A DNA stretch of 64,000 nucleotides. Origin: Rhinopomastus cyanomelas. Taxonomy: Eukaryota; Chordata; Aves; Bucerotiformes; Rhinopomastidae. The stretch spans positions 186,001 through 250,000 of the forward strand of contig VXBP01003586.1 in NCBI GenBank assembly GCA_013400115.1, in the 5' to 3' direction. Made by a program: the position numbers and the translations under genes. Shown here piece after piece: positions 36,201 to 51,200 of the stretch (its first letter is position 1; every line of letters begins with the position of its first letter). Under the pieces are notes generated by a model. The model was not told the DNA's origin. It saw nothing but the letters and a program-made list of their open reading frames with translations, and ran no database searches.

Positions 36201-39200
36201 CTCATGTGATATGTGACACCGTACTTGAAGAGCGATCTCTTGTTTCATTTACCATAAGCTCATGATGCTGCTGCATTTTTCAACAAAGTTTGCTATGGAA
36301 TCAGCGCTAGTTCTAGGCAAAACTCACTCACTCAGAGGGTGTAGCACAGTCTCTGCAGAGTCATACAGACCAAGGTGTGACAGTCTTTCCTGTAAACTTG
36401 AGGAACAAGCTCCTTCCCAACACAACAACAGGTTCCATGCCAGATGAAGCACACCACCTGATCTGCAGCTACTGCCAACACATGCTACTTATGGAACAGG
36501 AACGCTATTTTCTACGTTTCCCTTCCCTAAAACAACTCCTCTCAAATAAAGAATATTCTTTCTACATATATATACATATAATCCTGTTCTAAGGAAAAAA
36601 AACCCCACTAAATGAAGTATCTGCAATACACTGAGTCGTCTCACAATGACTACTTCCAATACTTTGAGGGACCTCACATAGCCTTAATGGGCATTGCTGT
36701 AAAGACTGTTCCAGCAGTTCATTATGCTAAGGGGCACAGAAATGCGTATCCAAGAGGAGGAAGGCACTCCACTCACCAAGAGAGTCTCTGTAAGACTGCC
36801 ATTAAGAAACAGCATGTATGTCAAAGGGCCTATTTAACTACATGTTCTCTTTTGACTCCAATTTTCAAGCACTATGAATATGTACTTTTGACATTTCCCA
36901 TTACTTAACCTGTTAAAAAAAGCTTAAATCTAGCAACAGGACCATTTTATACACTTCTGAAGTATGTACGGGAATAAAAGAAAGGACACAGAAACACCAC
37001 AAATATTCACAGAACCACTGGTCAACAAAGGACCGATCAACAAAATCCTCCTTCCCCCTAGTTCTCCCTCCCTAGCCCTGAAAAAAATTTCTTTACTTAC
37101 ATAGCCTACATCAGGTCTGTAACAAGTATAGGCTCCTAAAATACTGTGCAATGTGTCATGGTAAGGACCACCCTACAATCAGACAAAAAACAAGGCAATG
37201 CATCTGAGCATATAACAAACGTGTTAAAAACCCTTTGGTGCTAGACAGCATCAGCTACTTCTGGTGAAGGACACATTATTATCCTACACAGCTTTGAAGA
37301 GATCTTTCATATTCATAATACTTTTTTCTTTAGAAGCATGAAATGGGCCTCCATACCATGTTTATTACAAATGCATACAGTTCATCCAATGCATCAGGTG
37401 AATAATAAATCCTTATACAAGAGGCACACAAGCCTCAGAGATTCCTTACAGCTCAGCAGCACTTTGGCAAGTGCCAAGAAAGCAGAAAATAGTGAAAAGG
37501 ACAATGTGGCATAACACACACATATCGCGAGACACACGTATGGCTAAAAAGGGTTTCACACTGTTCATTATGAACAGCTGCCATATCTTGCACTAAGTAC
37601 TGAAAATGGCTGAGAACTCCCAAAAAGAACAGTTTTTCTGCAAAAAACTCTGGTTTATCACAACTTAAACTTTTTACAGGGCTGCTGAAGTATGTCCAGA
37701 GAAGGACAACATATCTGGTTAAAATTAATCATTAAAGCCCACCAAGAACATCCAAGTTAAATTGGTCTTGAAAGGAACTGAAAAAAGGACACTAAATCCT
37801 GCTTGAGCTGTGCTCTCGCTCATTTACTGTGCATTTGCAACCCAGCAGTGTGAATTCACTGAACTGGAAACACTCATCTGCACCACTTCGTCCGACAGAA
37901 ATCAGTGTGAGCTAGCCTAGACAGCTAGCCAACAGATTTACTGGGTCTGTGCCTCTTCTAACTGTGACGTAGCTTGTGGTTATTCTTTTCTAGATTAGAG
38001 TTCTCAAACATTTTAAGAAACTTCTTCCTATCCAGATGTCTGCTCCTTCAGAATTGAACTCAATGTGCTGTTTCAATCAGCGACAGATTATGTAAACTTA
38101 GTTTTGCTGAGAAGACATAAGTTAACATTGCTTACCTGCTGGAATATACAGAGATTAGGAAACGTTCTTGAAATATCCAGTTTTATTAACTCCAAACTCG
38201 CTTCTCTGTCTGCTGCAGAAAATCCAGCATCTGTGAAAGCCAAAGTTACTCCATGTATTACACGGACCACTGTACGCTCCTTTCTGCACTTGGTTGGTTG
38301 GTTTGCTTTTGGTTTTATGTGAATACTAGGCACTGAGGGTATAGATAGGACAATTTTCTGATTTCAGCACACAGGCTAAGAAGCAACCATGTCCTGACTC
38401 AAAACAACCCTGCAGTGTACATTGACCCTCAGTATGTTTTGAAGTAATGGGGGGGGGGGAAGACACAGAAAAAGGCAAGCCAAGGCAAGCCAAGCACTTT
38501 ACTGGGACCTGCTGACAAACCAGACACAAGTCTATTAACTTGTGACTCCTTGCCCTCACCAAGGCTTCCTAGTGGCTCCTGAAGTACCTGCCTCTGTACA
38601 AAGGTTGTGGTGGGAGAGAGAAGTCCTAAAGCAGCAACAATGGATGAATGTCACCTACCTTGTATAACTGTCATCTGTTCTTCCCAAATCATGCTTATTT
38701 ACTCTTTGCATGTGTTTTTAAAGGTCATAGACCCTGCAGTACACTCTCCACAACTGAAATGCATCTCATACAAAGTAAATTTCTCAAGTATTAGTTTTCT
38801 TTCTGGTATCAAAGTTTTATTTTTGCCTGTTACGATAAGTACAGTTGGGAATCATCTGCTGCTACTTATTGTGCAATCAAAACAAACAAGAGTTGGCACC
38901 AGCCAGTGATTACACCAATCAAGGAACATCCATTCTCCAGAAAACAAAGTGCAAGAGGAAGCTGGAAAGGTACTAGACACTATCTTATTTAAGATGTGGA
39001 CAACTGTAAAAGAACAAAGTAGGGGATTTCCAATCAAAAATGTATTTCTGTTGAAAAATGCACGTTCCCTTCTTCTGCTTAGCGTAACTACTAACCAGGG
39101 GCAATTTCAAGCACCTGCGTGTAACTTTATACTCTCTCAAAACAAGGCAACACTTCAAATCAATTAACAAATCTTAAAACACTTTGTCTGCAAAAATCAA

Positions 39201-42200
39201 TTGCTGCTCTCTGAAACACATCCAAGAGATGGGCTTGAAGTTGCAATAAGGGACTAAAATGCAATTTTCTGCTAGAATTTGAGTTTCAATTCCAAAACTA
39301 CAGATGCAGCAAAGTAGTGCTGCAGTTCAAATTATAGTTAAACTTCCCTGGTTTTCCTACAAATGGACATCAAATAACATCTAACTGTACCTAGAAATAG
39401 TTTATAAAGAAAAATAGACAAGAGTGGTTTATAAGAGAAGAAATAATATACCTATTTCTTGCTTTCACAAAAAGGAGGTTTGTTTTCACTAGATGTATCT
39501 TCATAGCGGAATGTTATATTTTAAGGTATGTGATTTCATTTTAAGGAACAATCTTATTCCAGAACACAGCATAAATCACTCACAAAAAGCATACCTTCAC
39601 ATTCTACTTCAGCCCCTCCTGTGCTAAGTGACCGCCATTTCTCTTTGGCACGAGCCAAGCAAATATTATACAGTTCTGGAAAAAGAAAAGGAGAGAAAAC
39701 CAAGCCCACTATTTGTATATGCTCATGTCCACTGCCAGGTACTAACTACCAGCAATGCTGACCCAGGCATTACAGGTAACGGTATCTCTTAACGTAAGTA
39801 GCTGAACTTCTAAGTAGGTTACAGTTCTGTAAGACTTGTTCCACTGATCTACAACTTCAGATTAAGCAAAAAGGAAAGGAATTCAGGCACAAGCTCCATT
39901 TTGTGTTGGAACATTTACTTTTCTTACAGACCACTGATGTTCAAAATTATAGTCTGGGTGGATAAATGGGATAAGTCCAGAAAATTCCATGTAAGAATTA
40001 GACCAGAAGTAACTTAAGTCCAGCACAGAAAATCAGCACAGGCAGTCTACTGCATTTCCATGTTAGAATTCAGTTGCAGATGTTATGCCTGCAGACCTGT
40101 GTTTCTCTGTACACCAAAGCAGCACACACTATTTCTACTTTCACAAACATGCACATAGAATCACNCCAGGGGTCTTCTAGTCTCTCACAAACCTAACACC
40201 TTGCTCTAAATCAACAACAGTATACGCGCATTACAAAACTAACAATTCTAAGTTCCAAAAACAAAGAAAAAGCTTCAGTTATTTATTCAGACCACGTCCA
40301 TCTAACAGTAAAACAAGACACAGCAACAACAATCATCAGAAACAATTTACATCAGCAGTCGTAGAATAGCTACGAGATGAGAAGAACCCCAAAACAAGCA
40401 TGACTGCCTATTATCTCTTCATACCCATACCTCCAGTTCTAATAAACTGTAATGAACACAACACTGTCCCCTTATCAGACAATGTAGAAAAGATAATCTC
40501 ACCGTGGGTGATGTTTAACTCGTTGCCAATTGCCAAGCTCCAGACTTTTCCTCTCACACTTGGTGGAATGCCCTGCCACCACAGCTCTCGAACCTTACGG
40601 GAACAGCACCTGTTTCAAGTGAAAGAGATTATGCTAAGAAATATTTCACTGCCAGCTGAACTGCAAGTTCTCCTACCACTGCTGAAGTGATCCAAAACAA
40701 AGTGAACAGCAACAGGCCAAGAAGACAGAGCAATTTGCATGTAGCCATTCTTTAGCACTGTTTTGCTTTCAACTGCAAAGGAACCCTTCTGTCCAAGTAA
40801 ATGGCTAATTTGGACAGAAGGACTGCAGTCACAATACCCATTACCTGTAACCACACTGGATCAGCAAGAATCGTAGAGAAAACCCTACCTATGCCACTGC
40901 ACATGCTGAGGACTGGACACCTCCACACAAGACTGAATACAGAAACAAGTTACAGAAGCCTACACACTCCCCTCTGTTACCACCCTGCTGTGCAAATGAG
41001 ACTGCAGTTTTCTACCTGGCTTCACAGCTCTACACCTCCAGAAAAATGCACAAAGAAAAGAAGTTACTACTTTCTACATAAGTGGGAGTGTGAAGTATTT
41101 TTTAACAGAACATAGGCTTTGAAGTGGCTGCAGCTGATGTTCATAAGCCTGAGAGCTCAGAAGAACAGCACCAAGCACCAATGGAAGTCTGTGGAACTGA
41201 CCAAACTCAGAACAATCTGTTTACTTAACAGCAGATTTTGAAGTAAAATGTAAAACAGTGACTACACTGGGGAACTTCTGACAGGTAAATCTACAGTTGC
41301 TTGTACTTATTTCTTAGCTTTTCCAGAAACACATTTTCCAGCAAACTTGTAAAACACTCAAACAAGTACTCTCAGGACAACTGAATTCCATGACCAAGCT
41401 AAATACAATTGTGCATGCTGGGGAGACTGGTTTGTGTTTTCCTTATACTCTGAGATGGGTGAGGCAGGTTTGCTGGGTTTTTCTAAGATGACCTGCAAAG
41501 TCTGTAAAAAGAAAACTACACAGCAAAGGTAGCTTAGCAATTGCCTGTACTGTGTCTTTGCAGGAAATCTTGTTGGAATTTTCTTAAAAAATAACGTTTT
41601 CCCCACGTCTCTTTTCCATCATTAGATTATCCCAGCATGTATGCTACTCTGTAATTAAAGAGGTTTTATTATGATGATGTAGATGTACCTCAATTTGTAA
41701 CTGATACATCATCACCAACAGTCAAAGTAGTTAATGAAAGCTCTTTTCTGAAAAATGTGGTGTTCAAGCATTATTGTATTCTGCTTTTCCATTCTCTGAC
41801 ACAGACCACTTCTCAGCCTTTTAGTGTTTCTGAGTATTCTGAACCTCCAATAAAGACATACTGTAAGAATTAAAACTGCACCACTTCCAGCCACCTTGCA
41901 TAAATAATGATGCTAACAGTAAATTTTACTATTTAGACAAATAATGCACATTGCTCATTTTCTTTGCAGTTGTCCAAAAGTTACTTGAGAAAAAAAGTTT
42001 CCCAGACTATTTAGAATTCTACTTCCTAACTTCGTAACTTTTTTTCAGGATACAGTGATTTTAATTAAAACTCAGCATAACATACTGTCTTACATAGTTT
42101 CCCAGTTGGGCAAGATTTCATTGTTCCAAGTTAAAACAGCATTGCCGATGCTGTCTTCCAGTTTACAGCGTTCTTCCAGTTGTTTCTTTCTCTTCTGGGC

Positions 42201-45200
42201 TTCTTTAAGCTCTGCAGAAAAACAATTTAAGTTAATAAAACCAGAAATCAAATGTTCAACATTAGCTAGTCATGGCTACACAGCGATGCAAAAACATACT
42301 GTATTCACCTAAACATAGTGGACTGTTCAAATCCTACACATTTCCCAGACACACAGCAAGCTGAACAGTGATGCTAAACGTAAGTAAAGGACACAGGAGA
42401 ACTATGAGCCTGGTTTCAATAGATGCCACAAAGGGAGCAAGATAATACATGGCTCCTCCTTTGACCCTTCCAATCTAACCGCACTAGTAACTTTGAAATA
42501 CCTGCTCTGTCAGCCCCACCTAGTAGGTCAGGTCAGAGTATTTCCTAATAAAGCCTCACCCTTTGTTTTTGTTACAGCACACTCAAAAATACAGCCTATA
42601 ACATTACAGAATTTAGGTCATGTTTTCACCCTTATGTGTTGTTTTTTAAACTACGTTTTAGATATGTCAGGAAATCACACGGGACATATTTTCAGGTTAC
42701 TTAGTTTATGGTTAGTCTGAATGCCATACACCACAAATATGAGTATGCTGCAAACATTCTGTTCATTAAGAAAGAGAACATTTTTCATGTTCAGTTCATA
42801 CATATTTTTCATCACCACTCAGTATTTCTTCTTGCATCATTAACTACTATTTTTGGGCCCAGCAAACTTGTTAGACGAGCTATTTAACCAATGCAGGCAG
42901 ATAATCTTTACAGCAGTGCAGTGAAAGTACAGGACATTTGCATACACCAAGCCCTGTCTCTAGTATGGGAAGGCATTGACCTGCCAAGAAAACTAACTGA
43001 AGAACAACACTACCATGAACAAGCTCTTTGGAATGAATACACACAACCTGATGAATCCACTTGAAAGCCCAACAGAAGCTGTCTCTGAGCAGGACCATAC
43101 CAGCTGCCTCATGGCATTTTCAGCTTTGATGCACGCTCTTTGTAAGCCCGCCTAAATGCAGGCCGTGAATTTTTCTCTGAACAGAAAGAGGATGTTTACA
43201 CCCTTTGATTTCCTGAGCTCTCCACAATAAATCATTCTGCAAGGCAAATCTGGAGTGGCTACGGCAAAATCTGTTTGTCAGGGTATTTATCTGGACAGAA
43301 TGATGTTCTCCAGTCTAGTGAAGGCAGCACAAGCACCCGGCCCATTTTCTAACCTCGCTGCGATCCCATTCTCCCAAATCATCTACTCTATCTGTAAAAC
43401 ATTACAAAAGTCCTCTGGGACTACTACATGTTAAGCAAATGTACTAATACAGGAGTCAGGTAGAAGCTAGAACTTCACTGGTAGGTGTATGATGTTCAAA
43501 ACCATAAAAGCATACTTGTCGCAGAAATTAGGGATTGGCAGGGACCTCAAAACATCACTTAGTCCAATCTCCTCAATATTTTGTTAATATGTTGGCTGCA
43601 GAAAGCAAGTCCTGTGGAAATCACCTTTCCACTCTTCCAAATGGCTGGGGGTCTGGCCAGATGGAAAAAAAGCCCAGTATTTCTGACAGCTCTCACTGGC
43701 CACAAAACTTCCATGAGTACAAATTTTCTATTACTGCACTTCTTGCTTTTAATTAGAAAACACAGATGGTCAAAAATATCTGAAACTTTTAATTTGGTAA
43801 TAAAATATCAAACTAACATCGCCAGGTACATCTTTCTGTGGGGAGAATGATGTATTTGTATACTACAGTCAACATGGAGAGTGGACAGTTTAACATGAAA
43901 CTATCAAATCTCCTGTAGTTACCTAAACAAGTCTAGTCTTCAGTAATTTGACTGATAATCTACTCCAATATATTACTAAGTTTTCAAACACATAAACAGA
44001 TGCCACTCAATTATTTAAGAGCAACACATTTTTAAAAACTCTTTCCTGCTGGATGCTAGGATTATTTTACCTTTCAGCTTGAGGTGGGGTGTTTTAATGA
44101 AGCTACCTTAGCTTCTCTCTTCTCTGGATTGATTGTACTCTGAAGGAATATGTAGAGCCCTCACTTTACAGAGCAACAGACTGACACAAACACGTTTCAG
44201 GATTAGAAATGTCCCTTAGTTTTATTTCTCTCCTCTCAAAACAAGAAATTCCATCACCTCTTTTTTTCGCTTGAACCACCATTTCCTCGTACTGTTGTCT
44301 GTGTTTCTGAGCTTCTTCTGCCGGTTTTGCAGGGAGGTTCCTTAAATTTAAAAAAAAATTAAAAATTAAAGTTGGCATGTCCATCTAAAGAAAATACCAG
44401 ACTCTTCTAAAAGAAAAGCAAACACTGCTTCTTGTCAAAATATCTGCTCAAAGAGCAGAACAACAGATCCTTGCAAATTTCATTTTTTTTATGTCAGAGT
44501 CAGCAGAAGGGAAGAACACTGCTCAGCTATGACTACTTTTATTCACAAAATATGCTGACTAATTTCCTTGTGGTTGGTAATTTCAGCATTTTTATTATTA
44601 AATAGTAAAAATAAACAACATTTATTTGTTATGTGGAACATACAGAATGATCATTATAACTGAAGAGGATATACTGGTATTTAACAAGCAGGTATTTCTG
44701 ATTTATACTGATCTCAACAGACAAGATACAAGATTCCCTTACTGTGCACCTCATTTAAGAGTTACTTATACAATTGTCTTTGCCCATGCAGTAATGGCTC
44801 CTCTACACCAACTTCCTCTTTCCCCCTCTGCTCTTAAGAGACCCCATTCCCATTTTAAAGGCTTTACACTTCCACACGTAAGGCACCATGAATAGCAGTG
44901 TATTTTACTATTTACATAATCATATTACTTGCAAAGTATGCCCAGCCATGTGACACATGCTTATGAATTTTTACTTAAGGACTATTACAAGAACCAGCAA
45001 AGTGGTTTTTCACATTAGTGTCTTTGTTAACCACAGAGAACAACCTACTTCTCTCCAGTTTCATTAAGTAAACTGACCACCACCTTTGTTTAGATCCAAG
45101 TCTTTAGAAACAGTGTAAATTATGAGACATTTTGGAAGGAAAACCTGATGCAACAGTGCAAGTTAATTTTCACCACTTAAATTATATATCCTATCTGTTA

Positions 45201-48200
45201 ACAACAGCACCATATTTGTGCAATGACATTCACGATCTAGTAGGACTTCACTAACACTGTTTCCTGTTAAAGCTAGTTGGAATATTGATTGATTTTTTCC
45301 CTGTAAAGTTTTACCTAACCTTACAAGTTAGTACAAAATCAAGAAGCAGCCAAAGTCAAAAAGGCAGTCTTTTGCCATAAGGAATCAAATTACTTAGGGC
45401 CTGTTTGGTTAAAAAAGCATACAAATTTAAAGTAAGAAATTAAAAAGGATTCTTTAGAAAGTGTCATAGGACAGCACTGTTGTCCAGAGCAATTTTTCTC
45501 TGCTACACAAGAGAAATGATGACTGAGTTGTCCAGAATCTGCTAGAAGTGCCTCAGTCTATCAACAGAAGGAAAGCAAGACAAACCTTCAATGCATCAAT
45601 AATTCAATCAATCTTAACACTTCTCAGATTATCTCACATTAGTAGTGGTTTTTAATACAATTGTTTAAATACAAGTAAGTCAATATCCATTGCTTCTAGC
45701 TGTACATAATAAAACTTGCTACAACAATCACACTGTTCGAGATGTGCCAGTCTTACTATGTAATATACCAGCAAAGCCAAAAAATGCCTTAATTAACCCT
45801 AGAACTAAACTACTTGGATATGAGAATTTGTCATTAAACTTTCTTAAAGAAAACACAGATCTACAATAGAATCGTTTAGGTTGGATCACTGAGTCCAAAT
45901 ATTAACCGCATTGTACCAAGGTCATCACTAGACCATGTCCCTAAACTTCAGATCTACACAACTGTTAAACATGTCCAAGGATGATGATTCAACCACCTCC
46001 TGGATAGCCACAGCATAGTGCTGAGACTGGGACAGCTAACTAAAGGCGAATTATAAATTACTCGCCTGGGGTCCAAGGTTAGCCAAGAGGTGTTCTTGTG
46101 GGAGATCTAGCAAGCTTTCAAATACAGACCAATATGATCTCGTAAAAGCCTGGGAACATCTGAGGATGAAGTGACGCAGACAAGAATGACCCAGGAATGA
46201 ACATTTAATAAACAAAGCCACTAACTTATATAGACTTCACACAACCTGCCTCACGGGCAGTGCTATTGGACAGACGGCACGCCTCCCATGTTCTTACTGG
46301 AACAAGCTAGCTGCCCATACACCTGCAGACAGCCCTGCACCTTGTGCAGCCTCTAAAACCTTCCCCTGCTGCATTTAGCTGTTAACAAAGTCCTCCAGCC
46401 TAAGGACTGGATTGCTCATGCACTTATGTTCCTCTACAGCTAACAGTGGCAGGTGAAGAGGTAACGGAACAGAAGGTGGTTCTGACACAGATGGCGCCTC
46501 AGCAGTGGAGGATCTCCCTCAAGTTAGTTAACACAGCTTTTGGACAGAGGGAAACTGGCAAACTTAATTCATCTGGACTGAGGCAAAATGCCTAACACGT
46601 GGGATGTGGAAGGTGTTTGCACTGTGGAAGAGGTGGATGTGTGCGTATGCACGCATATCTCTTGGAGCTCAGGTTGTACTGCACAGACCTTGGTGCTGTT
46701 TGGGGAGCCACTGAACCCTTCCCTGAACAGTCTGTTTCAATGCCCGATGACCCTTTCAATAAAGATGTGTTTCTCAATGTTCAACCTAAACTTCCCCTGG
46801 TGCAACTTGCGGCCATTTCCTCTTGTACTATCAATTGTTACTTGTGAGAAGAGACCCACATCCTTTCAGGGAGTTGCAGATAGCACTAAGATTTCCCCTC
46901 AGCCCTTCCTTCAGACTAAATAGCTCCAGCTCCCTCAGCCACTCATACAGCTTGTTCTCGAGACCTTATTGCTTTTCTTTGGACCTACATGATCTGTTCT
47001 TCACACGAATGCACAGCTATATTAAAAATACCGGTAAAGTTATTTACTGTTAATAAACCGACTAAACATGACTGAATTTGTGTAATTCAGCAGGAAATGG
47101 TTGGACTTGATGATCTTGCATGTCTTTTCCAACCTTGCTGATCACACAATTCTAAAGCAGATGCCAGTAAATCGTTACGAGGTTAGCTGGTGTATGCAAG
47201 AATCTCCTTGCAGTAACAGAAGCATGAAGCAACTTACCAAGTACCAGACAATTTTTAAAATTTGATGCTGAACCCACTGCAGAACAATCATTATATTGTT
47301 TTATTATTTATGGAGGTGTGTTCTTTGTGTAAACAGGACATTGTATCCTTGCTTTTCAAGTTTTTAGCATATACCAGTTTCATTGTTATGCTATGTTCTT
47401 CTCAGGGAAAATAAAAATCTCTTATGTTTAGAAGGAAGAATTACTCAAAACCTCTGTTATCCTCTTTACATCCTTTCTTACAAAGCCATTCGTTTTGATA
47501 TAGAAGTTACTTTTGTTTCAACATTTTTTCTCATTCTCAATCATTCTACTTTCCTTTTCACTAGCCTACAAAAAAAACCTATTTCAAATTTTAAACAATA
47601 TACTTAAGTTAGAGTAATCACAGATAGAATCACAGAATCATTTGGGCTGGATAGCACCTTAACCTAGTTCCAGCTCCCTTGCCCATGGGCACATACACTA
47701 CTCACTAGACCAGGTTGCCAAGGTACCCATCCAACTTGGCCTTGGAACACTTCCAGAGAGGGGGCACCCACAGCCTCCCCAGGTAATCTCTTCCAGTGTC
47801 TCACCACTGTGAGGAATTTCTTCCCAAGTTTCAATTTAAATTTCCCCTGTTTTAGCTTGAAACCATTCTCCCTTGTCCTTAACTAGATGCCCTCATAAAA
47901 AGTCCCAGCTCCAACTTTCTGTAGGCCTCCCTTCAGGAACTGGAAGGCTGCTTTAAGGTCCCCCTGAAGCCTTCTCTTCTCCAAGGTGAACTGCCCCAAC
48001 TTCCCTAGCCTATCTTCACAGGACAGGTGCCCTAGTCTCGTTATCACGCTTGCAGCCCTCCTCTGGACTTACTCCAACAGTTCCATGTCCTTCTTACGCT
48101 TGGGACAACAGAACTGGACACAACACACTCCACGTAAGGTCTCACAAAAGCAGAACAGAATAAGAGAATCACCTCCCCTGACACTTTTGATACAGCTGCA

Positions 48201-51200
48201 CTCACACATTGCCAGCTTATGTTGAGCTTCTCATCTACTAAAGCCCCCAAGTCATTCTTCTCAGGATTGTTCTCAACCCATCCACCACCCAGAGTGTATT
48301 TGTGCTTGGGACTGCCCCGACCCAGAAGTACAACCTTGCACTCAGACTTGTTGAACCTCATGTGGTTTGCATGGGCCCAGTTTTCAAGGTCCTTCTAAAT
48401 GGCCTCCCTTTCCTCCAGCCTATCAACCCCACTACACTGCTTGGTGTAATCAGCAAATTAGCTGATAATCAAATATACACAAGAAAAGCTTAGCTAGTCA
48501 GGAAACCCTTATTCTGGTACTTCCCAAAACTTACGCTGGTCTGTCCTCTAAAATAAGCGCTGTAGTGGAGAGTGGTTCAAAATCAAGATTCTTTCTCACA
48601 TTCTGTTTAGGAGAGAGTGGTCTGTGAGCTGGTCCTGTTTTTTCTTCATATTCCTGGAGAAGAAAAAGACAAGGCAAGTTGTAAGAGTGGAGAACACCAA
48701 CACAACACATGTAAGAATTCAGAAGGGTCTGCAAAATACATATACATAATGCCTTCACATTTCAGCCTAACAATAGTCCCTTTAAAGCTTTTCAACTCTA
48801 GGAAGCCCTGAATGGAAAACAATCTTAAATTTATGTTCAGGAGCAAGTTTTGACTTTTTTTTCCCCATTCCTTCTAGTTCTAGGATCATCCTAAGTTCCT
48901 CTGACTAACAAACTGCTTTCACAAAGTACTGACAAGAATGAGCTTACAAACAGCAGAGAGTCACAGAATTCTGTGTTGGAAAAGACCCCTGGAATTACTG
49001 AGTCCAACTATCTACCCTACCTTACAAGTTCACCCCTAAACCATATCCCTCAACACCTCATCCAAATGATCTTTAAATACATCCAGGGATGACAACTCAA
49101 CAACCTCCCTGGGAAGCCTATTCCAGTGCCTGATTTCTATTTTGATTTAAACGGTTTTGAAATTTTAAGTCAAAACCAAGCACAAGCTCCTTGTCTTAAA
49201 AATCTAATTGTATGATTTCTCCTACCAAGCAGACTATTCAAATGCAGTAGTTCAACAATCACCAAAACCCAAAAATGTTAAACACCCCATACCTGTTGAT
49301 ACCTTGAAGTAAGACAATTCTAAATCATTACGGAGCACAAGGCATTAACTTGCTTTTGTGCTGTGAACACCGACACACCAGTGCAAGACTGGTGAAAAAG
49401 CACCAAGATGACTGACGTCTGGATCATGTGACACAAAGACAGGCTTAGAGAACCAGGCTTGTACAGCCTGCAGAAGAGCAGGCTTTGTAGGGGTCTTCGG
49501 TAGCTGCGGACAGCAACAACAGCATGGGGAAAGTCTGAAGTGCTTGTGTAAAAAACATGAAAACAGGCACGAACTGTTACAAAGGACATTCTCTTCTTAG
49601 GGGAAGGGAATAAATCAGTAGGAAGCAGTCAAATGCTTAGACAAATTTCCTGAGACGTGGTAGAACCTTCAACCTTGTAGGGATCCAAAGCTCAGGTGGA
49701 TAAGCTCTGGGAACCTGAGCTGAGCAGATTTGGCTCGAAGAGTAGAATTAGCCCCTCAGAGGTCCTGCCACCATTACTATTGTATCACTTTGATCTACTT
49801 TAGGAAGACTTAAAAATAGCATGGTTCATGCAATGCCATTTTTCCTGCACACGGTCCTTTGGAAGAAAATTTACCAAAACCATGACCTAACATAATAGAA
49901 CAATCTTAATGCAACTCCCATCTTTAAGTGCTTTAAGTGCAACACTTAGATATTCCAAGCACCCATGATATACAAACACACATAAGGCTAAACAGTCCTA
50001 CAGAAAAAAACAAACCATATTGTTGATAATTCTACACTGAACTTCATAATGAATCTTGCTATGTCTCAAACCCACTTCTGTTAATGTGAACCTTGTTTAT
50101 ACCATTTATATTAAATTTTAACAAAGAAAACTATACTGTGAAAACTAGCCATTATAGACAAGCACTCTGAAATGTTCCTGCTACAGACTTGTCCTATTAA
50201 CACTAACAGCTCCTCAAACGGTTCAGATTTCTTTCTGTCAACGTAACCTATCAATTATGACAAAACTTCACTGGACAATAGATTCAATCTTTATCACCAT
50301 TAGGACAGCCTGGATCATTCAAAAACTAAAATGGAATCCCTATCACTTCCAGAAAGGCCTTCTCAACCAACCTCACCTTAAAAAAATAGATGGATTAATT
50401 GCACAAATGAATGCAGAGTACATGACTGTGCTCTTCTGTGCTGGAAAATTAAATGGTAAAGATGTGTGAAGTTCTTGGAACACAGAACCCCCCTTTTATC
50501 CTGTTTGTTAACTGGGCACTGTCTCAGTAATCAGTCCTACGATGTCTGCATTGCTATGATGGGAAACATTGTCATAAATTTGGAATGTCTGGCTCATTAA
50601 TCCCAGTTAATGCAGCTATGCATGACATCAGTTTGAAAACAAGCAAAAGAACCAAGAAAAACGTTATTTCAGCTACTGAATAGTACTTAGCACCGTTTTG
50701 TAAAGCTCATGCTGACAAAGCTGCTCGCTAGAAAATACATCCGCAAGGAAGTAACAAAGAAATCTAGTGAAAAGAAAAAGAAAGATATTATGATCAATGG
50801 CATAGTCAAAGAGCTAAGAAATCATTCTTGCATTAATAATTCCTTGTAAGCATCTGACAGTGACCAGTGTATGAGTGCACCATCATAATGTGCCGCACCA
50901 TCAAGTGTGGAGCATACCCAGTGCGCTGACAGGAATGAAACAAATGGCTATTTCATTTGTCCCAGTTTCTGTTAAAAGACCAATTTTTTTAATTAGCTGT
51001 TTTTCGCAAATTAACACAGCCAAATATTAACCTCTATTACTACATTCACAGACAAGGTGAACCGTGTCCCTAAAACTAATGTTTTCACTCCTTTGAGACA
51101 CACTATGCTTAGAAAAAAGACCTTGGCATCTGTTAGAAACTGCTAATATGCATGAATTATCATATACTGACCTCCCAAAGCAGCACATAAATTTGCATTA

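Larger units (their letters stand above)
44341..48534 (-). other. TBC1D14 intron, repeat-rich
   Basis: 4.2 kb. It holds the composite repeat at 45866-47000 with its nested LTR, a small CR1 tail at 47085-47152 (plus) and the CR1 at 47621-48466. Confidence 0.85.
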
